DNA of 64,000 nt from the NCBI RefSeq assembly GCF_000725385.1, contig NZ_CP008884.1, positions 62,001 to 126,000 of the forward strand, in the 5' to 3' direction. The position numbers were made by a program, and so were the translations under genes. Source of the DNA: Dyella japonica A8. Lineage in GTDB: Bacteria > Pseudomonadota > Gammaproteobacteria > Xanthomonadales > Rhodanobacteraceae. Below are positions 9,303 to 18,745 of this stretch, piece by piece. A model generated the notes under the pieces. It saw only the letters and a list, made by a program, of their open reading frames with translations, ran no database searches and was not told the origin of the DNA. The first letter of the stretch is position 1. Every line of letters begins with the position of its first letter.

Positions 9303-10217
9303 ATGAAAACCTCCGACATCGCCGCACTGCTGTTGCTGGGAGCCATCTGGGGCGCCTCGTTCCTGTTCATGCGCATGGGCGCGGACGAATTCGGCGGCAT
9401 GGCGCTGGCCGGCATGCGCGCCATCGGCGCCGCGGTGTGTTCGATCCCCCTGCTGACGCGCACGCGGCTGGTGGAGATGCGCACGCACTGGCGCGATATC
9501 GCCATCGTCGGCATCGCCAATTCCGCGCTGCCGTTCGTGTTGTTCTCCTATGCGGCGAAGAGCCTGCCGGCGGGTGTCTCCGCCATTTCCGACGCCATCG
9601 CCCCGCTGCTGGTGGCGCTGTCGGGCTGGATGCTGCTGGGCGAGAAGCTGAGCGCCACGCAGGCCAGCGGCCTGCTGGTCGGTTTCACCGGCGTGGTGTG
9701 GCTGGTGCTGGGCACCGTGGGTGTCAACGGCCATGCGCATGCGACAGGCTGGGCCATGGCCGCCTGCCTGGGCGCCAATGTCTGCTACACCTTCGGCGCC
9801 CACTACAGCCATCGCCGCCTGCGCAGTGGCGTCACGCCGCTCAGCGTCGCCACCGGCAGCCAGCTGGCCGCGGCCCTGCTGTTGCTGCCGCTCACGATCT
9901 GGATGTGGCCCACCCACACGCCGGGCTGGACCTCGTGGCTGGCGGTGTTGGGCCTGGCGGCCATCTGCACGTCGCTCGCCTACGTGCTGTTCTACGGATT
10001 GATGGCCCGCGTCGGCGCCTCGCGCAGCATGGTGGTGATGTTCCTTATCCCGGTCTTTGGCGTGATGTGGGGCCTCTTGTTCCTGCACGAGCCGGTGACG
10101 CTGGCGATGGCGGGTGGCTGCGTGGTGATCCTGCTGGGCGTCGCGCTCACCACCGGCATGCTGCGCCCGCGTAACCGCGGCAGCGCCCTGGACGAAGTAC
10201 TGACCGAACGCGCCTGA
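9303..10217 (+). CDS. EamA-family (DMT) inner-membrane transporter
   Basis: A 304-residue integral membrane protein with about ten hydrophobic helices in two EamA repeats; the second begins near ATGWAMAACLGANVCYTFG. The N-terminal IWGASFLFMRMGADEFG and the first-repeat end PLLVALSGWMLLGEKLS are typical of the 10-TMS drug/metabolite exporter group (RhaT/YdcZ-like). The substrate is probably an amino acid or small metabolite for export but cannot be read from sequence. The start ATG follows a family B palindrome, so the gene probably has its own promoter. Confidence 0.9.
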   Translation: MKTSDIAALLLLGAIWGASFLFMRMGADEFGGMALAGMRAIGAAVCSIPLLTRTRLVEMRTHWRDIAIVGIANSALPFVLFSYAAKSLPAGVSAISDAIAPLLVALSGWMLLGEKLSATQASGLLVGFTGVVWLVLGTVGVNGHAHATGWAMAACLGANVCYTFGAHYSHRRLRSGVTPLSVATGSQLAAALLLLPLTIWMWPTHTPGWTSWLAVLGLAAICTSLAYVLFYGLMARVGASRSMVVMFLIPVFGVMWGLLFLHEPVTLAMAGGCVVILLGVALTTGMLRPRNRGSALDEVLTERA

Positions 10218-10316
10218 ATCTTGCTGGTCCCTCCCCGGCCAGCCTGAATCGTCGGGCTGCGCCATAATCCTGGTTCGCCTGTGCCGTGGCACGGGCCTCT
10301 CCATCCTGGAGCCGCA

Positions 10317-12521
10317 ATGCGCCTGATCCATCCCGGCCGCCTGGCCGCCCGTTTCCTTACCCTGCTCTGCCTGCTGGCGCCGGTTGCGCCCGCGCTGGCG
10401 CAGGACGACCTCGACGGCCTGCTGCCGGTCACCGAGGCCTACAAGCTCACCGCCGACGCGTCCGCGCCCGGCGTGGTGAAGCTGCACTGGACCATCGCGC
10501 CCGACTACTACCTCTATCGCGGCCGCATGAAGTTCAAGGCCGCCGACGGCGTCAGCCTGGGCGAGGCGCAGCTGCCCGATGGCGAGAAGCATCACGACGA
10601 GTACCTCGGCGATGTGGAGACCTACCACCACGGCGTCGATGCCACGCTGCCCTACACGGTCGCGGCCGGCACGACGGAGCTGAAGCTCAGCGTGCAATAC
10701 CAGGGCTGCCACGAGGTGGATCCGAAGATCTGCTATCCGCCGCATACCGAACAGCTGACGCTGCCGTTGCCAGCGACGGCCGCCAAGGCGGGCGCGGGCG
10801 ACCTGGGCGCAGCGCTGGGCAAGCTCGGCTCGAATCGCGGTGGCGGCGACGGCGCGGCCCTGCCGGCCGAGCAGGCGTTCCACCTGGAAGCCATCGCCAA
10901 GGATCGCCAGCACCTGCTGCTGCGCTGGACCATGGCCAAGGGCTACTACCTCTACCGCGACCAGACCACGCTGAAGCTCAAGGACACCGGCGGATTGTCG
11001 CTGGCCAGGCCCGAGTGGCCGGCCGGCGTGGAACACGAGGACGCCCACTTCGGCAAGACCACGGTGTTTTTCGACCAGGTCGAGGTGCCCGTCGCCATCG
11101 AGGGTGATACCGCTGGCCGCAACGCCGTGAACCTCGACGCCAGTTTCCAGGGCTGCCAGGACGGCGGCATCTGCTATCCGCTGATGACGCGCGCACTGTC
11201 CATTGAACTGAGCGGTGCCGCGCCGACCAGCGGCGCCGTGGCAGAGCCCGCGCCGGAAATGCCGCCGGCCAACCTGGCCCAGGGCCCGCTGGAAGTAAGC
11301 CTGCTCACCGCGCTGCTGCTCGCTCTTGGCGGCGGCCTGGTGCTCAACCTGATGCCGTGCGTGCTGCCGGTGCTGTCGATCAAGGCGGTGGGCATGCTGG
11401 AAAGCGGCGAAAGCCCCGCCAAAGCACGCTCACATGCCTTGTTCTATACGGCCGGCGTACTGAGCAGCTTCGCGCTGATCGGCATCGCCATCGTGGCCCT
11501 GCGTTCGGCCGGCCACGCGCTGGGCTGGGGCGCTCAGCTGCAGCAGCCGGTGGTGGTGGGCGTGCTGGCCTGCGTGATGTTCGCCGTGGGCCTGTCGATG
11601 TCGGGCATGGTGCAGTTCGGCACCTCGCTGGGCAATGTCGGCTCGTCGCTGGCCTCGCGTTCGGGCCATGCGGGCGACTTCTTCACCGGCGTGCTTGCCG
11701 TGGCGGTGGCCAGCCCGTGCACCGCGCCGTTCATGGGCAGCGCACTGGCTTACGCCTTCGCCGCACCGATGATCAACGCGCTGCTGGTGTTCCTGATGCT
11801 GGGCATCGGCCTGGCGCTGCCGTTCCTTGCGGTCGGTTTCGTGCCGGCACTGGCGCGCCTGCTGCCGCGCCCCGGCGCCTGGATGGAAACGCTGAAGCAG
11901 ATCCTCGCCTTCCCCATGTACCTCACGGCCGCGTGGCTGGTGTGGGTGCTGGCGCACCAGCGCGGCGCGGATGCCGTGGGCCTGGTGCTGGTGGCGGCGG
12001 TGCTGCTGGCGGCGACGTTGTGGTGGTTCGAGCGTAGCCGTTCGCGCGGCGCGGTGAGCCGCGTGTTCGTGGTGGTGCTGGCGGCACTCACCCTCGTTCC
12101 GCTCTTCTATCTCTCGAAGGTGCAGGCACCCGCGCAGGCTGTCGTGGCAACGGATGGCGTGGTCGCCTATTCGCCGGAGAAACTCGCCGAACTGCGCAAG
12201 GCCGGCACCCCGGTGTTCGTGGACATGACGGCGGACTGGTGCGTGACCTGCAAGGCCAACGAACACGCGGTGCTCGACACCGAGGCGTTCCGCGAGCTAC
12301 TGAAGAAGACCGGCGCGGTCTACATGAAGGGCGACTGGACTGACGTGAACCCGACCATTGCCGCCTTCCTGCAGCAGTACCACTCGCCGGGCGTGCCGCT
12401 CTACGTGGTGTTCCCCAAGGACGGCGGCGAGGGCCGCAAGCTGCCAACCGTGCTGACCTCCTCGCTGGTGGAAGACGCCCTGACCAAGGCGGCAGGCAAC
12501 CCGGTCGCCACTACCCCATGA
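10317..12521 (+). CDS. dsbD: Thiol:disulfide interchange protein DsbD with duplicated N-terminal domain
   Basis: A 734-residue inner-membrane reductase that passes electrons from cytoplasmic thioredoxin to periplasmic DsbC, DsbG and CcmG/TlpA. A signal peptide ends at ALA near residue 25. Two nDsbD-like domains follow, each with a YLYR segment and a cysteine pair: C131-x7-C139 in the first and C280-x5-C286 in the second. The x5 spacing is the E. coli one. The membrane core has MPCVLPV (C348) and ASPCTAPF (C468). The C-terminal thioredoxin domain has C642-VT-C645. Single-domain homologues are about 150 residues shorter. The start ATG has CTGGAG upstream. The stop overlaps the next gene, a TlpA-like protein and a plausible client. 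Confidence 0.95.
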   Translation: MRLIHPGRLAARFLTLLCLLAPVAPALAQDDLDGLLPVTEAYKLTADASAPGVVKLHWTIAPDYYLYRGRMKFKAADGVSLGEAQLPDGEKHHDEYLGDVETYHHGVDATLPYTVAAGTTELKLSVQYQGCHEVDPKICYPPHTEQLTLPLPATAAKAGAGDLGAALGKLGSNRGGGDGAALPAEQAFHLEAIAKDRQHLLLRWTMAKGYYLYRDQTTLKLKDTGGLSLARPEWPAGVEHEDAHFGKTTVFFDQVEVPVAIEGDTAGRNAVNLDASFQGCQDGGICYPLMTRALSIELSGAAPTSGAVAEPAPEMPPANLAQGPLEVSLLTALLLALGGGLVLNLMPCVLPVLSIKAVGMLESGESPAKARSHALFYTAGVLSSFALIGIAIVALRSAGHALGWGAQLQQPVVVGVLACVMFAVGLSMSGMVQFGTSLGNVGSSLASRSGHAGDFFTGVLAVAVASPCTAPFMGSALAYAFAAPMINALLVFLMLGIGLALPFLAVGFVPALARLLPRPGAWMETLKQILAFPMYLTAAWLVWVLAHQRGADAVGLVLVAAVLLAATLWWFERSRSRGAVSRVFVVVLAALTLVPLFYLSKVQAPAQAVVATDGVVAYSPEKLAELRKAGTPVFVDMTADWCVTCKANEHAVLDTEAFRELLKKTGAVYMKGDWTDVNPTIAAFLQQYHSPGVPLYVVFPKDGGEGRKLPTVLTSSLVEDALTKAAGNPVATTP

Positions 12522-13072
12522 TGAGTCGCAGCAACGGGCTCATCCTCGGCGCCGCCGTACTGGCGGCGGCCGTCGGCGGCTGGCTGCAACACGCCAGCCA
12601 GCGCGCCCGCGTACCGGAAGGGGTACAAGTGGCCGAACCGGGCGAGATCGTCCCCGATCTCGCGCTGACCGGGCTGGATGGCAAGGAGCATCGCCTTTCC
12701 GACTACCGTGGCCGCCGCGTGCTGCTCAACTTCTGGGCAAGCTGGTGCGGCCCCTGCCTCAAGGAAATGCCTGCGTTGGTACAAGCGCAGGCGAACGTCG
12801 GCGAACACGCCGGCAAGTGGGGACCGATCATCGTCGGCGTCGCCATGGACGATCCGGCGCAGGTGCGCGCCTTCCTTGCTGCCCATCCGGTCAACTACCC
12901 CATCCTGCTGGGCCGCCTGGACAGCCCCAGCACCTCGCTTCGCCTGGGGAACGTCGGCGAAGTGCTGCCTTACAGCGTGCTTCTGGACCAGAACGGCCGC
13001 GTGCTGTTCAGCCGGCGCGGCATGCTGGACGCCGACGACCTGAAGGCCTGGACCACGCCAGCCGCGCCCTGA
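12518..13072 (+). CDS. TlpA/ResA-like membrane-anchored thioredoxin
   Basis: A 184-residue protein with one N-terminal hydrophobic helix (LILGAAVLAAAVGGWLQ) acting as anchor or uncleaved signal, then an AhpC-TSA/redoxin domain with FWASWCGPCLKEMPAL. The WCGPC site suggests a periplasmic reductase in cytochrome c maturation or general disulfide reduction. Its ATG overlaps the dsbD stop as ATGA, so the two are translationally coupled, which fits DsbD keeping this protein reduced. Two ATGs are adjacent (12518 and 12521); either may be used. Confidence 0.9.
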   Translation: MMSRSNGLILGAAVLAAAVGGWLQHASQRARVPEGVQVAEPGEIVPDLALTGLDGKEHRLSDYRGRRVLLNFWASWCGPCLKEMPALVQAQANVGEHAGKWGPIIVGVAMDDPAQVRAFLAAHPVNYPILLGRLDSPSTSLRLGNVGEVLPYSVLLDQNGRVLFSRRGMLDADDLKAWTTPAAP

Positions 13073-13223
13073 CGCGGTTTCGGGCGCCATACGTCGCCGG
13101 ATGGTTTAACTTCAACTTCTCCTTCAAACATCGCCGAACTGCGCCGAACTGGACAACATTGGCCGGGGCGCGCACACTCCGCGCCGGACACCGGCCCCGC
13201 CGGTGCAATCCTTGGATATCGGC

Positions 13224-13682
13224 GTGGCGAAGATCCTGGTCCTGCATGGACCCAATCTCAATCTGCTGGGCACCCGCGAGCCGGACGTCTACGGCCGCGA
13301 CACGCTGGCCGATATCGACACGCTGCTGGTCCAGCGCGCCCAAGCCGCCGGACATGCCCTGGAGACGCTGCAGTCGAACGCCGAGCACGCGCTGATCGAC
13401 CGCATCCACCAGGCCCGCCTGGATGGCACGGCCATCATCCTGATCAACCCGGGCGCCTTCACCCACACCAGCATCGCCCTGCGCGACGCGCTGGCGGGCG
13501 TGGCGATTCCGTTCATCGAATTGCACCTGTCCAACGTGCACGCCCGCGAGGCGTTCCGTCGGCACTCGTACCTCTCGGACATCGCCGTCGGCGTGATCTG
13601 CGGCTTCGGCGCGGACAGCTACCGGCTGGCACTGGATGCCGCACTAAACCGGCTGGATCGCGCTGGCGCGTCCGCCTCCTGA
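13224..13682 (+). CDS. aroQ: 3-dehydroquinate dehydratase, type II
   Basis: The third enzyme of the shikimate pathway, a dodecameric cytosolic type II dehydroquinase of about 152 residues. The catalytic Arg and Tyr lie in GTREPDVYG, the catalytic His in [13 protein letters not shown], and [11 protein letters not shown] forms the substrate pocket. The GTG at 13224 gives [16 protein letters not shown], matching the family N-terminus. The GTG at 13203 would add seven residues and has no better ribosome binding site. aroQ directly before accB-accC is the classical gammaproteobacterial order. Confidence 0.95.
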   Translation: MAKILVLHGPNLNLLGTREPDVYGRDTLADIDTLLVQRAQAAGHALETLQSNAEHALIDRIHQARLDGTAIILINPGAFTHTSIALRDALAGVAIPFIELHLSNVHAREAFRRHSYLSDIAVGVICGFGADSYRLALDAALNRLDRAGASAS

Positions 13683-13751
13683 ATCACGGCCCCTGAGCCC
13701 CCACTTTCCATATCCGGCCGTCACCACGGCTCCAACGAAAAGGTTTGAAAC

Positions 13752-14210
13752 ATGGACCTGCGCAAGATCAAGAAGCTCATCGACCTGCTCGAGGAATCCA
13801 ACCTCGCGGAACTTGAGATCAAGGAAGGCGAAGAAGTGGTCCGTCTGTCGCGCGTGCCCAAGGGCACGGTGACCGTCGCTCCCGCCCCGGTCGCCATGCA
13901 GGCTGCCCCGGTTGCCGCCGTGCCGGTCGCAGCCCCCGCCGCCGAAGCCGCCCCGGCCGACGCCGGCCTGCCGGCTGGCCACGTGGTGAAGGCGCCGATG
14001 GTCGGCACCTTCTACGCCTCCGCCAGCCCGGGCGCCGCTGCGTTCGTCAAGGTCGGCCAGCAGGTCAAGGCCGGCGAAACGCTGGGCATCATCGAAGCGA
14101 TGAAGATGTTCAACCAGATCGAGGCCGACGTGGCCGGCACCGTGAAGGCCATCCTGCTCGAGAACGGCCAGCCGGTGGAATTCGACCAGCCGATGTTCGT
14201 GATCGGCTAA
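13752..14210 (+). CDS. accB: Biotin carboxyl carrier protein of acetyl-CoA carboxylase
   Basis: The 152-residue BCCP subunit that carries the carboxybiotin arm between biotin carboxylase and carboxyltransferase in the first step of fatty-acid synthesis. Its N-terminal part ([17 protein letters not shown]) is the conserved AccC-binding and self-association segment. An Ala/Pro-rich linker follows, then the biotinyl domain with [12 protein letters not shown], where the Lys is biotinylated. AAAGG precedes the ATG. accC follows after 15-21 bases, so the two form one transcription unit. Confidence 0.97.
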   Translation: MDLRKIKKLIDLLEESNLAELEIKEGEEVVRLSRVPKGTVTVAPAPVAMQAAPVAAVPVAAPAAEAAPADAGLPAGHVVKAPMVGTFYASASPGAAAFVKVGQQVKAGETLGIIEAMKMFNQIEADVAGTVKAILLENGQPVEFDQPMFVIG

Positions 14211-14231
14211 GCCGGGCCACCCTCTATGCCC

Positions 14232-15599
14232 ATGCTCGAAAAAGTCGTCATTGCCAACCGTGGTGAGATCGCGCTGCGCGTGCTGCGCGCCTGCCACAGC
14301 CTTGGCATCAAAACCGTGGCGGTGCACTCCACCGCCGACCGCAACCTCAAGCACGTCGGCCTGGCCGACGAGTCGATCTGCATCGGCCCCGCGCCGTCGG
14401 TCGACAGCTACCTCAACATCCCGCGCATCATCGCCGCGGCGGAAATCACCGACGCCCAGGCCATCCACCCGGGTTACGGCTTCCTCTCCGAGCGCGCCGA
14501 CTTCGCCGAACAGGTGGAGCAGTCGGGTTTCATCTTCATCGGCCCCACGGCCGACGTGATCCGCCTGATGGGCGACAAGGTGGAAGCCATCCGCGCCATG
14601 AAGGCCGCCGGCGTGCCGTGCGTGCCCGGTTCGGGCGGCCCGCTCGGCGACAACGTCGACGAGAACATGCGCATCGCGCGTGACATCGGCTACCCGGTGA
14701 TCATCAAGGCCGCCGGCGGCGGTGGTGGCCGCGGCATGCGCGTGGTGCGCACCGAGGCCCATCTGGGCAATGCCATCACCATGACCAAGCAGGAAGCGAA
14801 GGCCGCTTTCGGCAACGATCAGGTGTACATGGAGAAGTTCCTGGAGAATCCGCGCCACGTGGAAATCCAGGTACTCGCCGACGGCCAGGGCAACGCCATC
14901 CATCTCGGCGAGCGCGACTGCTCCATGCAGCGTCGCCACCAGAAGGTGGTGGAAGAGGCACCCGCGCCGGGCATCACGCCGGAACTGCGCGAGCAGATCG
15001 GCAAGGTGTGCGTGGAAGCCTGCCTGCGCATCGGCTACCGCGGCGCCGGCACGTTCGAGTTCCTCTACGAGGACGGCCGCTTCTACTTCATCGAGATGAA
15101 CACTCGTATCCAGGTGGAGCATCCGGTGACGGAGCTGATCACCGGCATCGATCTGGTGCGCGAGCAGCTGCTGATCGCCGGCGGCGAGAAGCTGTCGATC
15201 CGCCAGTCGGACATCCAGATCCACGGCCACGCGATCGAGTGCCGCATCAATGCGGAAGATCCGGACAGCTTCCTGCCCTCGCCGGGCACGGTGAAGCGCT
15301 TCGAGGCGCCGGGTGGCCCGGGCGTGCGCGTGGACACCCACCTGTACGACGGCTACCGCATTCCGCCGAACTACGACTCGATGATCGGCAAGCTGATCGT
15401 GCACGGCCCGGATCGCGAAACCGCCATTGCGCGCATGCGCCTGGCGCTCGCCGAAACGGTGATCGAAGGCGTGAAGTGCAATATCCCGCTGCAGCAGCGC
15501 ATCATGGCCGACGTCGGCTTCCAGCAGGGTGGGCAGAACATCCACTATCTGGAAAAGCGCATGGCCGAGCAGAAGGAAAAGGCCGCCACCGGCGGTTGA
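14232..15599 (+). CDS. accC: Biotin carboxylase subunit of acetyl-CoA carboxylase
   Basis: The 455-residue ATP-grasp enzyme that carboxylates biotin on AccB using bicarbonate and ATP. The N-terminal domain starts [18 protein letters not shown], the glycine-rich ATP-binding loop is [13 protein letters not shown], and the C-terminal region has [17 protein letters not shown] prefer the ATG at 14232, which matches the E. coli start; an in-frame ATG at 14226 would add two residues. The length is standard. It is coupled to accB and followed by a GC-rich hairpin that probably ends the operon. Confidence 0.97.
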   Translation: MLEKVVIANRGEIALRVLRACHSLGIKTVAVHSTADRNLKHVGLADESICIGPAPSVDSYLNIPRIIAAAEITDAQAIHPGYGFLSERADFAEQVEQSGFIFIGPTADVIRLMGDKVEAIRAMKAAGVPCVPGSGGPLGDNVDENMRIARDIGYPVIIKAAGGGGGRGMRVVRTEAHLGNAITMTKQEAKAAFGNDQVYMEKFLENPRHVEIQVLADGQGNAIHLGERDCSMQRRHQKVVEEAPAPGITPELREQIGKVCVEACLRIGYRGAGTFEFLYEDGRFYFIEMNTRIQVEHPVTELITGIDLVREQLLIAGGEKLSIRQSDIQIHGHAIECRINAEDPDSFLPSPGTVKRFEAPGGPGVRVDTHLYDGYRIPPNYDSMIGKLIVHGPDRETAIARMRLALAETVIEGVKCNIPLQQRIMADVGFQQGGQNIHYLEKRMAEQKEKAATGG

Positions 15600-15605
15600 T
15601 GGTTC

Positions 15606-15643
15606 GCCGGCGAGTCGCCCATGCGACTCGCCGGCCTGTCTTT
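15606..15643 (+). terminator. Probable terminator after accBC
   Basis: A perfect 12-base stem, CCGGCGAGTCGC with GCGACTCGCCGG around a CCAT loop, is followed by CTGTCTTT. The T tract is short, so termination may be partial. It sits 7 bases after the accC stop and just upstream of the small gene at 15650. Confidence 0.6.
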
Positions 15644-15649
15644 CGAAAG

Positions 15650-16015
15650 ATGTCCGAATTACTCACTCTCCGCGAAGCGATCGACGCCGTCACCGACGCG
15701 TTCGACCAAGGCGACGGCTGGGACCGCTACGCCTGGGTCTATATCCGCGGTCAGATCACCGAGCCCTCGTGCCGGCTGTACCTCTCGCACGTCGCCGACG
15801 AAGACGACGCACTGATCGCCGACCACGGCGAGGCGCTGCCGCCGTTCGCCGCGCAGCATCACCTGCGCCATTTCCTCGAGGCGGCGGATTTCGCCGAAGT
15901 GCTGTTCGTGCACCGGCGGCATCATCCGTCGCCCACGCTGGACGACCTGGCCCGCGCGCTGGATTACTACCGCAAGCACGACAGCTTCTTGGGCGTGCCG
16001 CCGGAGTCGTTGTAG
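15650..16015 (+). CDS. Conserved hypothetical protein, 121 aa
   Basis: A soluble acidic protein without a signal peptide or membrane segment. Visible features are an N-terminal helix (LLTLREAIDAVTDAFDQGD), an aromatic segment WDRYAWVYIRGQ, and a central LYLSHVADEDDALIADHG. It lies between accC and prmA, a position often held by a small uncharacterised gene in this order of bacteria. Its ATG has only a weak GAAAG upstream, and it may rely on read-through from the accC terminator hairpin. I do not recognise a function. Coding is supported by normal amino-acid composition and by position. Confidence 0.7.
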   Translation: MSELLTLREAIDAVTDAFDQGDGWDRYAWVYIRGQITEPSCRLYLSHVADEDDALIADHGEALPPFAAQHHLRHFLEAADFAEVLFVHRRHHPSPTLDDLARALDYYRKHDSFLGVPPESL

Positions 16016-16033
16016 CCCTACGACCTCAGCATG

Positions 16034-16178
16034 CTGTGGGAGCTCACCTTGTGAGCGATCGCGGACCGACAGACAGCCTCATTGGCAGGTTATCGCCACG
16101 TCGACCGGACATCTCGCGAAGATCGCGAGGCGAGGCACCCTGCGATGCCGCGGTCGCTCACAGGGTGAGCTCCCACAG
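16034..16178. repeat. Family A variant palindrome (GAGCTCACC type)
   Basis: The left arm CTGTGGGAGCTCACCTTGTG and the right arm CACAGGGTGAGCTCCCACAG form an inverted pair. Compared with the canonical family A arm, GCGCACC is replaced by GCTCACC in both arms, so the base pairing is conserved by compensating changes. It ends 76 bases before prmA. Confidence 0.85.
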
Positions 16179-16254
16179 GTGTTTCGGGCACGCCTGCCAC
16201 ACACCGCGCTGCCCACATCGGCGACAATGCGCGCCTAAACCGCAGGAATGCCCC

Positions 16255-17154
16255 ATGCCCTGGCTCGAACTCTCCCTCACCATCCGCGCCGAACAGCAGC
16301 CCCGTGCCGAGGAAGCGCTGGACGATCTTGGCGCACTGTCCGTCACGCTGCAGGACGCCGATGCGGAGACACCGGACGAACAGGCCATCTTCGAGCCCGG
16401 CGTCGGCGAACTGCCGCTGTGGCCGACCATCACGCTCAACGCGCTGTTCGAGGAAGGCACGGATCGTCGCGGCCTCAGCGAAGCGCTGGGCGACCTGCTG
16501 CCCTGGCTCGAACCCGACCAGCTCCAGTTCCGCGACGTGGCCGACGAGGACTGGGAGCGCGCCTGGATGGACCAGTTCAAGCCCATGCCCTTCGGCAAGC
16601 GGCTGTGGATCTATCCGTGGAACATCGAGCCGCCAGCCGACGAGGACATCGTCGTGGTGCGCCTGGACCCCGGCCTTGCCTTCGGCAGCGGCACGCACCC
16701 GACCACCGCGCTGTGCCTGCAGTGGCTGGACAGCCTGGACCTGAAGGGCAAGACCATCACCGACTTCGGCTGCGGCTCGGGCATCCTCGCCATCGCCGCG
16801 CTCAAGCTCGGCGCCGCCAGCGCGGTGGGCGTGGACAATGATCCGCAGGCACTCACCGCATCGGCGGACAACGCCGAACGCAACGACGTCGCCGATCGCC
16901 TCGCGGTGTATCTGCCCGACGATCTCGTCGCGGAGCCTGCGGACGTTTTCATCGCCAACATCCTTGCCGGCCCGCTCGGCGAACTCGCCCCCACCTTCGC
17001 CGCCGCCGCGAAACCGGGTGCACCCTTCGCCATCTCCGGCATCCTGCTGGGCCAGGAACACGAGCTGCTGGCGCGCTACGCCGAATGGTTCGACGAACTG
17101 CGCGTGGACACGCAGGAAGACTGGGTGCGCATCAGCGGCAAGCGTCGTAGCTGA
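16255..17154 (+). CDS. prmA: Ribosomal protein L11 methyltransferase
   Basis: A 299-residue SAM-dependent enzyme that trimethylates ribosomal protein L11 at several amino groups. The small N-terminal L11-recognition domain starts MPWLELSLTIRAEQQPRAEE. The catalytic domain has LDPGLAFGSGTHPTT before SAM motif I, DFGCGSGILAIAALKLGA, and the substrate motif NILAGPL. The ATG at 16255 with CAGGAA upstream gives the family length. It sits in the usual accC-prmA-fis neighbourhood. Confidence 0.96.
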   Translation: MPWLELSLTIRAEQQPRAEEALDDLGALSVTLQDADAETPDEQAIFEPGVGELPLWPTITLNALFEEGTDRRGLSEALGDLLPWLEPDQLQFRDVADEDWERAWMDQFKPMPFGKRLWIYPWNIEPPADEDIVVVRLDPGLAFGSGTHPTTALCLQWLDSLDLKGKTITDFGCGSGILAIAALKLGAASAVGVDNDPQALTASADNAERNDVADRLAVYLPDDLVAEPADVFIANILAGPLGELAPTFAAAAKPGAPFAISGILLGQEHELLARYAEWFDELRVDTQEDWVRISGKRRS

Positions 17155-17240
17155 GCGACCGTTCACATCCGGCACCGTGCGCGGATGATTTGTCGCGTCC
17201 GGTGCACTAGGCTTGCCCGAACCCGATCACCACGGCCCTC

Positions 17241-18032
17241 ATGTACGCCCAGTGTCCCGAATGCCTCACCGTGTTCTCGCTGAATGCGGAAACGATTGCC
17301 CGTGCGTGCGGCATCGTGGCGTGCGGGCATTGCGACGCGACGTTCGATGCGCTGTCCAACCTCAGCGACCAGCTGCCACCCGAGCCCTTTCAGCGACTTC
17401 GCGCGTGGGACAAGGGTGGCCAGCCGCCGCGACTGGATCTCGCCGTCTATCGGCCGCCGACGGAACCACCCGCCGTCGCCGATGCACCCGTTGCCGCACC
17501 GGCACCGCTCGACGACTTCGCCGACCTGGTGGTGGCGCCGCGCTTTGCGCGCAAGCCGGAAAAAAAGCGCCGCTGGCCGTGGATCACCGCCTGCAGCCTG
17601 CTGCTGCTCGCCCTGGTCGGCCAGCTTGGCTGGGCCAAGCGCGAGGCCTTGATCAGCGACGACAGCACGGGGCCTTTGTTGCGCCAGGCTTGCGCGACGC
17701 TGGGTTGCCAGCTGCCGCTGGTGCAGGACACCTCGCGCCTGAGCCTGGTCGCGCGCGACGTACAGGCGCACCCCTCCGTGCCCGGCGCACTGCTGATCAC
17801 GGCAAACCTGCGCAACGATGCGGCCTTCGCACAGCCCTATCCCGTCGTATCCGTCACCTTGTCGGATGCCAATGGCAACAAGCTGGCCATGCGTCGCCTG
17901 CGTCCCGCCGAGTACCTGGGCGATGCCGCGGTGCTGCAGAAAGGCATTCCGCCCGGCGGCAGCGCCGCCCTGATGCTTGAAGTGGAAGACCCGGGCGGCA
18001 AGGCCGTCGCCTTCGAGTTCGGTTTCGAATAG
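17241..18032 (+). CDS. Zinc-ribbon, DUF3426 membrane protein
   Basis: A 263-residue protein. An MJ0042-type zinc ribbon occupies the first ~35 residues (Cys5, Cys8, Cys28, Cys31). A Pro/Ala-rich linker follows, then one transmembrane helix (WITACSLLLLALVGQLGWA, about residues 113-131), and a DUF3426 domain predicted to face the periplasm. The family is conserved next to prmA and fis in Xanthomonadales and Pseudomonadales, but its role is not known. The neighbours suggest a link to translation or growth control only by position. Confidence 0.88.
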   Translation: MYAQCPECLTVFSLNAETIARACGIVACGHCDATFDALSNLSDQLPPEPFQRLRAWDKGGQPPRLDLAVYRPPTEPPAVADAPVAAPAPLDDFADLVVAPRFARKPEKKRRWPWITACSLLLLALVGQLGWAKREALISDDSTGPLLRQACATLGCQLPLVQDTSRLSLVARDVQAHPSVPGALLITANLRNDAAFAQPYPVVSVTLSDANGNKLAMRRLRPAEYLGDAAVLQKGIPPGGSAALMLEVEDPGGKAVAFEFGFE

Positions 18033-18122
18033 CCATCCATTTGGCCGATGGCAAGGCGAAGCGTTTCATGCCTTGCAGGATGATTCACGACACAGGCACA
18101 GGTCGTGCCATCGGCGCAAGTG

Positions 18123-18139
18123 AATGTCCATAGGACATT
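18123..18139. promoter_or_regulatory. 17-base palindrome upstream of fis
   Basis: AATGTCC-ATA-GGACATT is a perfect inverted repeat with 7-base arms, in the 286-base leader between the DUF3426 gene and fis. It could be an operator dyad, or the small hairpin of a terminator since TTTG follows. About 42 bases downstream, TAAAAT (18181) followed by the GC-rich CTCGGCCCGC resembles a -10 element with a stringent-type discriminator, but no convincing -35 is present. Confidence 0.4.
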
Positions 18140-18318
18140 TTGTATCCGCGGGACCATGCGCTTCCTACTAACCGGGTACTTAAAATTCTCGGCCCGCAAG
18201 AGTAAACTCACCCCTTCGTCTTGTGCTGCACCCGGCGTTCCATGCGAGCCGCCGCCCGCGGTATTGCCATAAACATGGCAGTGGCCTACGTAGCTGCTGC
18301 GTTAGAACGTGAGGGGAA

Positions 18319-18606
18319 ATGCCCGTGAACGCCGTAAGACTGCCTGCCAACGAGTCTTCGAAAGAGACGTCGTCGCAGAGCGCCTTGAGCGAATGCGTGA
18401 GCCGCACCGTGCGCCGTTATCTCGCCGACATCGGTGATACGGAGTGCGACGAGGGTTTGCACGCGCTCGTTATTCGCGAAGTCGAAGGCCCTCTCCTGCG
18501 CGAAGTGCTCGCCTGGCATGACGGCAACCAGAGCCGCGCCGCCGCGGTGCTGGGCATCAATCGCGCCACGCTGCGCAAGAAGCTCGCCACCCACGGCCTG
18601 CTGTAA
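18319..18606 (+). CDS. fis: DNA-binding protein Fis
   Basis: A 95-residue nucleoid protein that bends DNA and activates rRNA and tRNA promoters in fast growth. The C-terminal helix-turn-helix is clear: GNQSRAAAVLGINRATLRKK. The preceding EGPLLREVLAWHDGNQ region matches the dimerisation helices. The variable N-terminus carries the beta-hairpin arms. GTGAGGGGAA lies just upstream of the ATG. In Enterobacteria fis is expressed with dusB; here it follows the prmA-DUF3426 pair after a long leader, so it may have its own promoter. Confidence 0.95.
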   Translation: MPVNAVRLPANESSKETSSQSALSECVSRTVRRYLADIGDTECDEGLHALVIREVEGPLLREVLAWHDGNQSRAAAVLGINRATLRKKLATHGLL

Positions 18607-18745
18607 CGCCTCCGCGCGTTTGCGCGCCGCATGAGCCGGCGCGCCTCACACCGTATTTAGCCATCCAAGCCGCGGGCGCCACGCATCCGGACGGCCATCC
18701 CGTCAGACGGCTATAATGCACGGCTTCCCCGCCTTGGAAGCCACC

